64,000 nucleotides of DNA. It comes from Mycolicibacterium canariasense (lineage in GTDB: Bacteria > Actinomycetota > Actinomycetes > Mycobacteriales > Mycobacteriaceae). A program made the translations under genes and the position numbers. Location: contig NZ_LQOL01000042.1 in NCBI RefSeq assembly GCF_002101555.1, positions 124,001 through 188,000 of the forward strand, given 5' to 3'. Below, piece by piece: positions 25,007-33,554 of the stretch. A model generated the notes under the pieces. That model was not told the origin of the DNA. It did not search any database and worked only from the letters and a program-made list of their open reading frames with translations. Position 1 is the first letter of the stretch. Each line of letters starts with the position of its first letter.

Positions 25007-27175
25007 ATGAGCAGATCTGCGCTGGCCATCACCGACGAGCACCGCGAGCTGGCCGACGCGACCGCGGGTCAGCTGGCGCGCTCGCACAGTCTTGCGGCGG
25101 CCCGCGCGACCCTGCAGGCTCCCGGCACGCACCCGACCGATATCTGGTCGGCCGGGGCGGACCTCGGATGGAATGGGCTGGCGCTGTCCGAGGAGTTCGG
25201 TGGTTCGGGTTACGGGCTGGCCGAACTGGCGGTGGTCGCCGAGGTGGCCGGCCGCACACTGATGCCGGGGCCGTTTCTGCCCACCGTCTCCGCGGCCGTC
25301 GTCATCGACCGGTGTGCACCGGATTCCGTTCGCGGGCAACTAATTCCGGGACTCGCCGACGGTAGCCTGACGGCCGCGCTCGGGCTGAACATCAAGGTGT
25401 CGATGGGCGGCGACCACACCGCCACCGCCACCTGGCCCGCCGTGCTGGGCGCCCCCGACGCCGACATCCTGGTCCTGGCGGCCGGCGCGGACCTGGTCAT
25501 CGTGCGCGCCGACGCCGCCGGTGTCGCGGTCACCGCCCTCGACCCGATGGACACCACCCGCTCGGTGGGTGCGGTGTCGATGCGCGGGGCCGAGATCCCC
25601 GCCGACCGGGTGCTGCGCGGTGCCGGCCGGCGGGCCCGCACGGTGTTCAGAATCCTGGCCTCGGCCGAGGCGGTCGGGCTCAGCTGGGCGACGTTGGACA
25701 TGGCGGTCGAGTACGCGAAGGTTCGTGAACAGTTCGGCCGGACCATCGGCACCTTCCAGGCCGTCAAACACCACGCGGCGAACATGCTCGTCGAGGCCGA
25801 GCAGGCCACCGCGGCCACCTGGGCGGCAGCGCGCACCGATGACCTGGACGCCGCCTGGTTCCCGGCGGCCATCGCGGCCTCCCACGCCATCCGCGCGCAG
25901 GTGTTCAACGCGCAGAACAATATTCAGCTGCACGGCGGTATCGGCTTCACCTGGGAACACGACGCACATCTGTACCTGCGACGGGCCCGCACGCTGGCGA
26001 CGCTGCTCGGTGACGGCGCCGATCCCCTCCTCGACATCGTCGATGCCCAGCGCAGCGGCGCCGCCCGCTCCGCGTCGCTGCGCGTGCCACCCGAGGCCGA
26101 GCGGTTCCGCCCGGCGGCCGCCGAAACCGCCGCCACGGTGCGGGCGCTGCCCGCCGAACGCCAGCGCGACCACCTCGTCGACTCCGGATACCTGGTGCCG
26201 CACTGGCCCAAACCGTGGGGCCGAGCGGCCGACGTGCTGGAACAGCTGGTGATCGAGGAAGAGTTCCGGGATATCGACATCCCGGACATGGGCATCACCG
26301 GTTGGGTGACGCTGACCATCGCCCAGGCCGGCACGGACGAACAGCGGCAGCGTTGGGTGGAACCGGTGCTGCGCGGGCAGGTGATGTGGTGCCAGCTGTT
26401 CTCCGAACCAGGGGCCGGCTCCGATGCCGCCGCCGTGCGCACGGCCGCCAAGAAGGTGGACGGCGGTTGGCGGGTCACCGGCCAGAAGGTGTGGACCAGC
26501 CTGGCGCAGCACTGCCAGTGGGGTCTGGCCACGGTGCGCACCGATCCGGCCGCACCCAAGCACGCCGGTGTCACCATGATGGCGATCGACATGAACGCCC
26601 CCGGCGTGACGGTCAATCCGCTGCGCGGCCTGACCGGGGATGCGCACTTCAACGAGGTGTTCTTCGACGACGTGTTCGTCCCGGACGCCGATGTGGTCGG
26701 TGACGTGAACAAGGGCTGGCTGGTGGCCCGGGCCACGCTGGGCAACGAACGCATCTCGATCGGCGGCGGCTCGTCCGCGCCTACCGGTTTCACGCCCGAC
26801 GACCTGATCGAATTGCTGGACACCGCAACACCGTTGGTTGCCGCCCAATATGTGCGCCAGGCCGGTGCGGTGATCGCCGAGGCGCACACCCTGCCGCTGC
26901 TGAATCTGCGCCGGGTGAGCCGCGCTATCGTCGGCGCCGGGCCGGGGCCCGAAGGTAATGTCACCAAACTGCTGTTGGCCGAGCACACCCAGCGGCTGAC
27001 CGAACTCGGCATGGAACTGGCCGGACCGGCCGCGGTTGTGGGTGCCGAGGCGCGGCTGGCCCGGGCCTATCTGGGTAATCGGGCCATGACGATCGCCGGT
27101 GGCACGTCGGAGATCACCCGCAACACCATCGCCGAACGCATTCTCGGCCTGCCACGCGATCCGCTGCTGAAGTAA
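25007..27175 (+). CDS. Tandem-domain (double) acyl-CoA dehydrogenase
   Basis: A 722-residue protein made of two acyl-CoA dehydrogenase units. Unit 1 (about 1-365) has LSEEFGGSGYGLAELAVVAE and a C-terminal HGGIGFTWEHDAHLYLRRA. Unit 2 (about 370-722) has QLFSEPGAGSDAAAV for FAD and substrate and GGTSEITRNTIAERILGLPRD at the end. This fused form is the one-chain equivalent of alpha2-beta2 mycobacterial enzymes, as in FadE34 and FadE6; FadE34 acts on sterol side-chain CoA esters. Which unit is active is not certain, though unit 2 has the better-kept catalytic-end motif. It is divergent from lipC and ends at a hairpin terminator shared with the convergent phosphonate operon. Confidence 0.87.
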   Translation: MSRSALAITDEHRELADATAGQLARSHSLAAARATLQAPGTHPTDIWSAGADLGWNGLALSEEFGGSGYGLAELAVVAEVAGRTLMPGPFLPTVSAAVVIDRCAPDSVRGQLIPGLADGSLTAALGLNIKVSMGGDHTATATWPAVLGAPDADILVLAAGADLVIVRADAAGVAVTALDPMDTTRSVGAVSMRGAEIPADRVLRGAGRRARTVFRILASAEAVGLSWATLDMAVEYAKVREQFGRTIGTFQAVKHHAANMLVEAEQATAATWAAARTDDLDAAWFPAAIAASHAIRAQVFNAQNNIQLHGGIGFTWEHDAHLYLRRARTLATLLGDGADPLLDIVDAQRSGAARSASLRVPPEAERFRPAAAETAATVRALPAERQRDHLVDSGYLVPHWPKPWGRAADVLEQLVIEEEFRDIDIPDMGITGWVTLTIAQAGTDEQRQRWVEPVLRGQVMWCQLFSEPGAGSDAAAVRTAAKKVDGGWRVTGQKVWTSLAQHCQWGLATVRTDPAAPKHAGVTMMAIDMNAPGVTVNPLRGLTGDAHFNEVFFDDVFVPDADVVGDVNKGWLVARATLGNERISIGGGSSAPTGFTPDDLIELLDTATPLVAAQYVRQAGAVIAEAHTLPLLNLRRVSRAIVGAGPGPEGNVTKLLLAEHTQRLTELGMELAGPAAVVGAEARLARAYLGNRAMTIAGGTSEITRNTIAERILGLPRDPLLK

Positions 27176-27189
27176 TCGACCGCAGGCGG

Positions 27190-27219
27190 GCGCCCCCAAA
27201 TGTTCGCATTTGGCGGCGC
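27190..27219. terminator. Bidirectional hairpin with UUCG tetraloop
   Basis: Arms of 13 bases (27190-27202 and 27207-27219) pair at 12 of 13 positions around a TTCG loop, an unusually stable tetraloop. It lies between two convergent genes ending at 27175 and 27258, so it can end transcription from both sides. There is no long T-run, as is usual for mycobacterial terminators. It marks one edge of the phosphonate island. Confidence 0.75.
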
Positions 27220-27257
27220 GTCGCTGTGCAGACGCGGCCGCTCGCCTGACAAACGGG

Positions 27258-28055
27258 TCACCGCAGTGCGGCGCGGCCGCGGATCCGGCCCAGCAGCACC
27301 AGCGCCAGCAGCGTCACCACCAGCAGGATGGTGGTCGAGGCGGCGGCCTGCAGCGCCTGGCCGCGGTCGGTGAGCCCGAAGATGGTCACCGGCAACGTCT
27401 TCCACGTCGCGGGGTACACCATGATGGTGGCTCCGAGTTCGCCCATCGACAACGCCACCGCCAGGCCGGCGGCGGCCCCGAGCGCCGGCAGCAACAACGG
27501 CAGCGTCACCTGCACCAGCACCCGGACGGGTCCGGCGCCCAGCGACTCGGCGGCCTGCCGGTAGCTCGGGTCCAGCCGCTCCAGCGCCGCCGACACCGAG
27601 CTGAACGCAAAGGCCAGCACCAGTACCGCGTGCGCCACGATGACGATCCAGCGGGTGCCGCCCAACAACAGGGGCCGCGAGTTGAACGCGATGAGCAGGC
27701 CCAGACCGATGGCCACCGACGGTACCGCGATCGGCAGGTGGAACACCGCATCGGTCCAGCGGCGCAACCACATCGGGCAGTCCCGGGCGGCCAGCGCGGC
27801 CCACGTGCCGACCAGCAGCGCGACGGCACCGGCGACGAATGCGGTCTGCAGGCTGACCGACAAGCTGGCCAGGTTGTCACCGCTGAGCGCGGCGCCGAAC
27901 CGGGCGACGCCCAGACTCGACGGCAGCGCACCGGTCCACGAACCTGCCAGCCCGGCCGCCAGCACGGTGGCCAGCGGGGCGACGAACACCACCAGCACCA
28001 CCGCGCCGAAGACGGCCAGCGTCACACCCTTACTTCGCCTGTTCCACAGCAGCAT
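27258..28055 (-). CDS. Phosphonate ABC transporter permease 2 (PhnV-like)
   Basis: A 265-residue inner-membrane permease with six hydrophobic segments and the binding-protein-dependent transport motif (EAA loop) in the ESLGAGPVRVLVQVTLPLLL region. The closest family is the iron/thiamine/2-aminoethylphosphonate type with two separate permeases. It overlaps the upstream permease by 26 bp and closes the minus-strand operon. It should pair with that permease to form the membrane channel for the substrate brought by the lipoprotein encoded at 30064. The substrate class is inferred from the co-located degradation genes. Confidence 0.82.
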   Translation of the reverse strand: MLLWNRRSKGVTLAVFGAVVLVVFVAPLATVLAAGLAGSWTGALPSSLGVARFGAALSGDNLASLSVSLQTAFVAGAVALLVGTWAALAARDCPMWLRRWTDAVFHLPIAVPSVAIGLGLLIAFNSRPLLLGGTRWIVIVAHAVLVLAFAFSSVSAALERLDPSYRQAAESLGAGPVRVLVQVTLPLLLPALGAAAGLAVALSMGELGATIMVYPATWKTLPVTIFGLTDRGQALQAAASTTILLVVTLLALVLLGRIRGRAALR

Positions 28056-28911
28056 CGGGGCCGCCCCTTCCGGATGTCATGCGCGCGAAGACCTTTCGGT
28101 AGGCGAGGTAGAGCGTCAGCGAGAGCACCACCTGGACGGTCGCGATCACCGCCGCACCGGGCAAGTCGAAGGTCACGATGCCCCGCGTGTAGATGAGCAC
28201 GGGTAGCGTGAGCACACCCTTGGCGCCGGTGAACAGCACGATGCCGAATTCGTTGAGGCTCAACAACAACACCAGGCTGCCACCGGCCATCAGCGCGGGC
28301 CTGGCTTCCGGTAGCACCACCGCCCGCAGCACCCGCCACGGTGACGCCCCGAGGCTGGCCGCGATGTTCAGCTGTGCCGGCGGGATCAGGGCGAACGCCG
28401 CCAGCAGTGGTCGCACCACGAACGGGGTGAAGAAGGTGATCTCCGCGGCGATCACCCCGGCCGGGGTGTACAGGACATTCAGCTCGAGGCCCAGCGCGGT
28501 GTTGAGCACTCCCGCGGTGCCGTACAGGAAGGTGAAGGCCAACGTGATCAGGAACGAGGGCAATGCCAGCACGGTGTCGATGAGTCGACCGACCAACCGC
28601 GCGCCGGGAAACGGCACGAACGCCAGCACGACGGCCAGGAAGGCACCCAGCACCACACAGCCCAGCGTCGAGGTCACCGCTATCGCGACGGTGCGCCACA
28701 ACGCATCACGGAACTGCGCCGAGCCCAGCACCTGCGCCCAGGTCCCGGGCCGGGTCGACTCCCCCAGCACCCGCAGCAGCGGATACACCGCGACCAGCAC
28801 CACCAGCAGCAGGGGCGGCAGCACCCACCAGTGCGCGCGGTTGCGTGCCGGTGCGGGGGTGGCCGGCACCCCGACCGGCTCCGCCGACAGCTCTGCGGCA
28901 TGTGCGGTCAC
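28030..28911 (-). CDS. Phosphonate ABC transporter permease 1 (PhnU-like)
   Basis: A 293-residue permease with six membrane helices after a 25-residue cytoplasmic N-terminus. The ATPase-contact loop is AASLGASPWRVLRAVVLPEARPA, given here only as its two halves AASLGASPW and VLPEARPA. The start is GTG 28911, overlapping the ATPase stop by 4 bp (GTGA). Helix content and the LPSFLITLAFTFLYG segment match the ABC permeases of 2-aminoethylphosphonate importers. It works with the second permease, the ATPase and the binding protein in the same operon. Confidence 0.82.
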   Translation of the reverse strand: MTAHAAELSAEPVGVPATPAPARNRAHWWVLPPLLLVVLVAVYPLLRVLGESTRPGTWAQVLGSAQFRDALWRTVAIAVTSTLGCVVLGAFLAVVLAFVPFPGARLVGRLIDTVLALPSFLITLAFTFLYGTAGVLNTALGLELNVLYTPAGVIAAEITFFTPFVVRPLLAAFALIPPAQLNIAASLGASPWRVLRAVVLPEARPALMAGGSLVLLLSLNEFGIVLFTGAKGVLTLPVLIYTRGIVTFDLPGAAVIATVQVVLSLTLYLAYRKVFARMTSGRGGPDAAVEQAK

Positions 28912-30062
28912 GAGCCGGCCTGCACCAGCACCCCGGCCGGCTCCGGAATCCGCACGCCCACTTCGGAGCCCACCTGGAACCGGGCGTGCCCGGGCACGTC
29001 GATCTCGATGAGCTGATCGGGCATGCTGGTGATGGCCAGCACCAGCCGGGTGACCGCACCCCGCCACACCACCGCGTTCACTGTGGCGCGCAACGCATCC
29101 CGCTCACCGAGTGAGACCACGCGCAGCGCGTGCGGACGGATGCACAACAGTGCCTCGGTGCCCGGCGCCCAGTCGATCCTGCCGGCGGCGGGTTGCGGCG
29201 CTTCGGCGCTGACCGTCTTGTGCGACACCGTCACCAACGCCGACGTCCCGATGACGCGGCCGACGGTGCACGGAATCAGGTTGGCCCCACCGAGGAAGGC
29301 CGCGGTGAAGCTGGTGGGCGGCCGCCTCCACAGGTTCTCGGCGGTGTCCACGTCCATCAGCCGGGCGTTGTTCATCACCACGATGCGGTCGGCCAGGGCC
29401 AGCGCCTCGGACTGGTCGTGGGTGACATACAGCATGGCGGTGTCGGGCAGCGACTCCTTGAGCTGCTGCAGCTCGGCCAGCATCGACTGGCGCAGTTGCG
29501 CGTCCAGGGCGGCCAGTGGTTCGTCGAGCAGCAGCACCCTGGGCCGGATGGCCAACGCCCTGGCGATCGCGACGCGTTGCTGTTGGCCGCCGGAAAGCTC
29601 ACGCGGCAGCCGCTTTCCGTACCCCGCCATGCCGACCATCTCGAGCACCTCGGTGACCCGGTCGGCGATCTGGGCGCGCGGCACGCGCTGTGCCCGCAGC
29701 CCGAACGCGACGTTGTCGGCGACGCGCATGTGCGGGAACAAGGCATAGGACTGCAGCACCACCCCGATGCCGCGCTTGGCCGGTGGCAGGTCGGTGATGT
29801 CGCGCCCGTCGAGGCGCACGGCGCCGGAGGACGGCCGGACGAATCCGGCCAGCGCGCCCAGGGCGGTCGACTTCCCGGACCCGCTGGGTCCCAGCAGCGC
29901 CACCGTCTCGCCGGGAGCCACCCGCAGGTTGAAGTCGATCAGCGCATGGGCGGCATCGGAACCGCGGCCGTACCGCACGCCGACCCGGTCGAACACGATC
30001 GCCGGGACGGCGGTCTCGGAGGCGCGGGTGGTGTGCCGTCCCGCCGCCTTGATCTGCGCCAT
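28908..30062 (-). CDS. Phosphonate ABC transporter ATPase (PhnT-like)
   Basis: A 384-residue ATPase that powers import. Visible parts: Walker A GPSGSGKST, Q-loop VLQSYALFPHM, signature LSGGQQQRVAIARAL, Walker B VLLLDEPLAALD and switch VTHDQ. A C-terminal TOBE-like beta domain (about 275-384) follows, as in iron and AEP importers. The ATG at 30062 is 1 bp after the stop of the binding-protein gene (TGATATG), so translation is coupled. The chain MAQIKAAGRHTT before the first strand is short and poorly conserved; a later start is possible but not needed. Confidence 0.88.
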   Translation of the reverse strand: MAQIKAAGRHTTRASETAVPAIVFDRVGVRYGRGSDAAHALIDFNLRVAPGETVALLGPSGSGKSTALGALAGFVRPSSGAVRLDGRDITDLPPAKRGIGVVLQSYALFPHMRVADNVAFGLRAQRVPRAQIADRVTEVLEMVGMAGYGKRLPRELSGGQQQRVAIARALAIRPRVLLLDEPLAALDAQLRQSMLAELQQLKESLPDTAMLYVTHDQSEALALADRIVVMNNARLMDVDTAENLWRRPPTSFTAAFLGGANLIPCTVGRVIGTSALVTVSHKTVSAEAPQPAAGRIDWAPGTEALLCIRPHALRVVSLGERDALRATVNAVVWRGAVTRLVLAITSMPDQLIEIDVPGHARFQVGSEVGVRIPEPAGVLVQAGS

Positions 30063-30063
30063 A

Positions 30064-31119
30064 TCAGTTGCCGGTCGCCTTCTGGTAGGCCGCGACGTCG
30101 GCGTCCAGGTCGGCCAGCACACTGTCCCAGTCGGGCACCCAGATCTGCACGTCCTTGAGCACGGCGGCCGGGGTGTTCGGTGCGGGTGTCTGGCCGGCGA
30201 CGGTGCGGATGGTGTCGCGCACCGGGATGCCCAACGCGTCGGGTTCGACGGTCTTCTGCACCTCGTCGGACAGCAGGTAGCCGAGCAGTTTCTTGGCGTC
30301 CGCGGCGTGCGGTGCACCCTTCGTCACGCCCGCCACATACGGCAGCGAGACGGTGGTGCGGGTGCCGTTGTGCGCCGGGATGAAGATGGTGAATTTCGAC
30401 CCGTCATCCTTGATCGATCCGAGATTCATCTGCACATCGCCGTTGGCCACCAACAGTTCTCCGTTGCTGACCTTGGGCTGCAGCTTGCCGGTGGACGACG
30501 ACGGGCCGACGTTGTTGACCTGCAACTTGCTCAGGTAGTCCAGGGCTCCCGGCTTGCCGAGCAGGTGCTGCAACAACACCAGCACGGCGGTGCCGTCACC
30601 GGCCTGGCCCGGCGTCGAGTACTGCAGCTTGCCCTTGAACTCCGGCTTGAGCAGGTCGTCCCAGGTGACCGGGGCGGGATCGGAGGCCGGGTTGGCGATG
30701 AAGCTCAACGCGTTGTCGACGATCGGCACGTACCGGGCGTCCGGTCCCACCTGATCCGCGGCGATTCCCGCCGTGTCGGCACCGCTCGGCACCAGCAGGC
30801 CAGACTTGTCGGCCTTCTGGATGAACGGCGGGAGGGTCACCAGGAGGTCGGCTTGCGGGTTGGACTGTTCCTTCTCCACCCGGGAGACCACTTCGCCGGA
30901 TCCGGCCTCGACCAGGTTGACCGCGATGCCGGTGTCCTTGGTGAACTTGTCGAACTGGCCCTTGTACCAGGTGGCCAACCCGTCGGCGCTGTACACGGTC
31001 AGGGTGGTGCCGCCGGCCGAGCCGCTGGATCCGGTGCCGCCGCAGGCGGTGGTCAGGGTGGCGGCGGCGACGGTCATCGTGACCGCAGCGGTGCGAAAGA
31101 TACTGCGCAGTTTCATCAT
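30064..31119 (-). CDS. Phosphonate-binding lipoprotein (PhnS-like)
   Basis: A 351-residue extracytoplasmic binding protein. The signal peptide ends in a lipobox TTAC with Cys near residue 26. The mature protein begins LTVYSADGLATWYKGQF, a class of ligand-binding proteins shared by iron and 2-aminoethylphosphonate importers, and has LQYSTPGQAGDGTAVL and GIPVRDTIRTV segments. It overlaps the phosphonatase-like gene by ATGA (31116-31119). Because the flanking genes degrade C-P compounds, 2-aminoethylphosphonate or an N-methyl relative is the likely ligand rather than iron. Confidence 0.83.
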   Translation of the reverse strand: MMKLRSIFRTAAVTMTVAAATLTTACGGTGSSGSAGGTTLTVYSADGLATWYKGQFDKFTKDTGIAVNLVEAGSGEVVSRVEKEQSNPQADLLVTLPPFIQKADKSGLLVPSGADTAGIAADQVGPDARYVPIVDNALSFIANPASDPAPVTWDDLLKPEFKGKLQYSTPGQAGDGTAVLVLLQHLLGKPGALDYLSKLQVNNVGPSSSTGKLQPKVSNGELLVANGDVQMNLGSIKDDGSKFTIFIPAHNGTRTTVSLPYVAGVTKGAPHAADAKKLLGYLLSDEVQKTVEPDALGIPVRDTIRTVAGQTPAPNTPAAVLKDVQIWVPDWDSVLADLDADVAAYQKATGN

Positions 31120-31817
31120 TGGTCTTCCGATTGGTGGGTGGCCAGGAGCAGATCGGCGAAGTCGACGACGGAGCCGACCACATGGGTGGCGCCGGCGGCG
31201 CGCAGTTCTTCCTCGCTGTGGGCACCGGTGAGGGTGCCGGCGGCGATGGCGGCGCCGGCCCGCAGTGCGCTGTCGACATCGGTGCTGGTGTCCCCGAGCA
31301 CGGCGACGTTGCCGACGCCGTCGGCATCGAGTCGCATCAAGGCGGTGAGGACCAGGTCCGGGTACGGGCGGCTGCGGATGCCGCCGCCCGGCGCCAGGGC
31401 GAGGTCGGCCAGGTGCTGCCAGCCCAGCGCCGCCAACAGCTTGTCCTGGGTGGTGCCGGAGAAGCCGGTGGTGAGCGCGACCTTGATGCCGGCCGCGCGG
31501 AGGTCGGTGATGGCGTCGGCGGCGCCGTCGATCGGCGTGGCGTGGCCGTTGTCGATCAGTTCGGCGTAGGCGCGCTCGAATTCGGCGTTGGCGCGTTGCG
31601 CTCGTTCCTCGGTGCCGAACAGCGCGCGGAACACCACGATCTTGGACTGCCCCATGGTGTCCAGCACGTAGCGGCGGGCCTGTTCGCGTTCGGGCCCCTC
31701 GGCGGGCAGGCCTGCCGCGGAGGCGGCCGCCTCGAAGGCCCGGACCACCAGGCCGTCGTCGGCCACGGTGGTGCCGGCCATGTCGAGCACGGCGACCTGG
31801 ATCGGGTTGTCCGACAT
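31116..31817 (-). CDS. Phosphonatase-like HAD hydrolase (PhnX-like)
   Basis: A 233-residue HAD-superfamily hydrolase expected to split phosphonoacetaldehyde into acetaldehyde and phosphate. The nucleophile is Asp12 in LDMAGTTV, the DxAGT form typical of phosphonatases. Lys59 in TMGQSK sits where PhnX has its Schiff-base lysine (MGxxK), which separates it from ordinary HAD phosphatases. The late motif LGDTSTDVDSALRAG binds Mg2+. Start ATG 31817 has GGAGAA upstream and is 8 bp after the FAD oxidase stop. It belongs to the shorter PhnX-like group found beside FAD oxidases and HD proteins in phosphonate operons. Confidence 0.85.
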   Translation of the reverse strand: MSDNPIQVAVLDMAGTTVADDGLVVRAFEAAASAAGLPAEGPEREQARRYVLDTMGQSKIVVFRALFGTEERAQRANAEFERAYAELIDNGHATPIDGAADAITDLRAAGIKVALTTGFSGTTQDKLLAALGWQHLADLALAPGGGIRSRPYPDLVLTALMRLDADGVGNVAVLGDTSTDVDSALRAGAAIAAGTLTGAHSEEELRAAGATHVVGSVVDFADLLLATHQSEDQ

Positions 31818-31825
31818 ACGTTCTC

Positions 31826-32941
31826 CTACAGTCCGATGAGATCGGCGGTTTGTTCGGCGATGGCGGGGCCCAGCGTCATGCCCCGGCCGCCGGGCCCGGT
31901 CACCACCCACACGTTGTCCTCGGGCGATGTCCGGCACACCAGTTGGTGCGGGTCGACGCACTGGCTGTAGACGCCGGCCCAGCGCTGCCGGACGGCCGGC
32001 AGCGGCCGGCCGAGGAACTCCTCGACCCGCGCGGCCAGGTAGGCGTACGGCGCCTCGGTGACGTCGAAGGCGAATGGTTCGTCGTATTCATGGGTGTCGC
32101 CGATGGTCAGGCCCCCGTGCTGGCGCTGCACGCACAGCAGTTGCATGTGCTCGGCGGCCGCCACCGGAAGCTGAGGTTCGCTGCGCCGCAGCGCATCCAG
32201 CGCCGGACCGGCAAATCCGGGGTAGTAACGGAAGCTGTCGGCGTCGGCGATCGCGGTGGTCAGGGGCTCCCCCAGCGGCTCGGTCTGCATCATCTGCAGC
32301 CGCACCCGGCGGACGGGAAGGTCGCCGGCGAGCTCGCGGACCAGGCCGGCATGTGCCGCACCCGCACACACCATCACCACGTCGGCGCCGTGCCGCTCGC
32401 CGCGGTCGTCACGCACCGTCAGGTTGTCCACCGAACGCGCCTCCACACCGGGTACAAAGGTGTATCGCCCGGTGCGGGAAAGGTATTCGCGGATGGCCGG
32501 CAGTGCCTGCCGCGATTCGACGGCAGCATCGAGCGCGCAGTGCAGCGCACCCAGGAAGGTGCCGCGCAGGGCCGGGTTCAGCGCCCGGACCCGGTCCGGG
32601 TCCAGCAGGGTGAACCCGCGATATTCGGCGTCGCCCCGGTCGGCGGCCGCCCGAGCCACCGCCAGCTCCGCCTCGGTACGCAGCAACGTCATGGAACCCG
32701 TGGGCCGGAAACCGATTCCGGGGATCTCGGCACCGAGCTTCTCCCACAGTTCACGCGAGCGCAGCGCCGCGTCCAGCTCGGCGGTCGAACGCCCGGACAC
32801 CCACACCAGGCCGAAATTGCGGACGGTCGCGCCGCGCGCCTGCACCTCCCGCTCCAACTGCAGCACCGTGTGGCCGCGCTGCACCGCTTCCAGGGCGTGG
32901 GCGGTGCCCAGGATGCCGCCGCCGATGATCGTCACGCGCAT
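31826..32941 (-). CDS. FAD-dependent oxidoreductase of phosphonate operons (PbfC-like)
   Basis: A 371-residue DAO-type flavoprotein. The FAD-binding motif is IIGGGILGTAHALEAVQRGH and the C-terminal flavin contact is VVTGPGGRGMTLGPAIAE. It matches the oxidoreductase group found only in phosphonate operons. From recall, members oxidise N-methylated 2-aminoethylphosphonates to phosphonoacetaldehyde (named PbfC); I infer the same here, handing the product to the PhnX-like enzyme encoded next. ATG 32941 is chosen because the Rossmann strand starts at residue 2. It is the first gene of the six-gene minus-strand operon and is divergent from the HD gene over a 109-bp region with a GntR-type operator. 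Confidence 0.82.
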   Translation of the reverse strand: MRVTIIGGGILGTAHALEAVQRGHTVLQLEREVQARGATVRNFGLVWVSGRSTAELDAALRSRELWEKLGAEIPGIGFRPTGSMTLLRTEAELAVARAAADRGDAEYRGFTLLDPDRVRALNPALRGTFLGALHCALDAAVESRQALPAIREYLSRTGRYTFVPGVEARSVDNLTVRDDRGERHGADVVMVCAGAAHAGLVRELAGDLPVRRVRLQMMQTEPLGEPLTTAIADADSFRYYPGFAGPALDALRRSEPQLPVAAAEHMQLLCVQRQHGGLTIGDTHEYDEPFAFDVTEAPYAYLAARVEEFLGRPLPAVRQRWAGVYSQCVDPHQLVCRTSPEDNVWVVTGPGGRGMTLGPAIAEQTADLIGL

Positions 32942-33017
32942 GGTGGTCGACCCTGACCTGCGCGCGCGACCTGTGCCCGACCTGATCATGTTGGCGGCGC
33001 GAATACTGAGTGAACAA

Positions 33018-33044
33018 TTGGTATAGACCAAAGTGGGGTATCGT
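33018..33044. promoter_or_regulatory. UTRA-GntR operator and divergent phosphonate promoter
   Basis: TTGGTATAGACCAA at 33018-33031 is an inverted repeat with 5-bp arms and core TGGTATAGACCA, close to the TGGTCTAGACCA sites of HutC/DasR-type GntR regulators. TATCGT at 33039-33044 ends 6 nt before the HD start ATG (33051), so that mRNA should be leaderless and the operator covers its -35 region. It lies 76 bp from the FAD oxidase start on the other strand, where I see no clear -10 box. Confidence 0.65.
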
Positions 33045-33050
33045 TGCGCC

Positions 33051-33554
33051 ATGCGGATTCTCGATGAGGTCACCGCCGTGTTGCATTCGATGCGCGGGGT
33101 GTGGGACGAGGAGTCGGTCGACGAGTTCGACCACGCATTACAGGCCGCCGCCCGGGCGCTCGACGACGGCGCGGACGACGAGCTGGTCCTCGCCGCCGCC
33201 CTGCACGACCTGGCGCACAGTCCCCTCGTCGCGGCCGGCGCCGAGCACGATCGGGTGGCCAGGGACTGGCTCACCCCACGATTCGGTGCGCGGGTGGGCT
33301 GGCTGGCCGGCGCGCACGTGGCAGCCAAGCGCTATCTGGCCGCCACCGATCCGTCCTACGCACTGTCGGAAGTGTCGGCGCTGTCGCTGCAGGAGCAGGG
33401 CGGCCCGGGCGTCGACCCCGCCTTCACCACGCATCCGTGGTGGCCGGACGCCTTGCGGCTGCGCCGTTATGACGACGCCGCCAAGGATCCGGACGGCCGG
33501 GGCGCATCCGTCGACGACGTGGTGGCCGTGGCCCGGCGGGTGCTGCAGCGATGA
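33051..33554 (+). CDS. HD-domain protein of phosphonate operons (PhnZ-like)
   Basis: A 167-residue HD-fold protein. Likely metal ligands are His28 (FDHALQ), His52-Asp53 (LHDLAH), His89 (GAHVAAKRY) and Asp141 or Asp142. Spacing from the first His to HD (24 residues) equals that in PhnZ, the di-iron oxygenase that cleaves 2-amino-1-hydroxyethylphosphonate. PhnZ has a substrate-shielding Tyr ten residues before the first His and a Glu seven before it; here these are Trp18 and Glu21. No 2-oxoglutarate dioxygenase (PhnY) is encoded nearby, so its substrate is uncertain. It overlaps the GntR gene by 4 bp (ATGA). Confidence 0.82.
   Translation: MRILDEVTAVLHSMRGVWDEESVDEFDHALQAAARALDDGADDELVLAAALHDLAHSPLVAAGAEHDRVARDWLTPRFGARVGWLAGAHVAAKRYLAATDPSYALSEVSALSLQEQGGPGVDPAFTTHPWWPDALRLRRYDDAAKDPDGRGASVDDVVAVARRVLQR

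Noticed and set aside
30064-31119. Iron(III) binding protein
   Set aside because: The fold is shared with iron importers, but linked phosphonatase, FAD oxidase and HD genes favour an aminophosphonate ligand.
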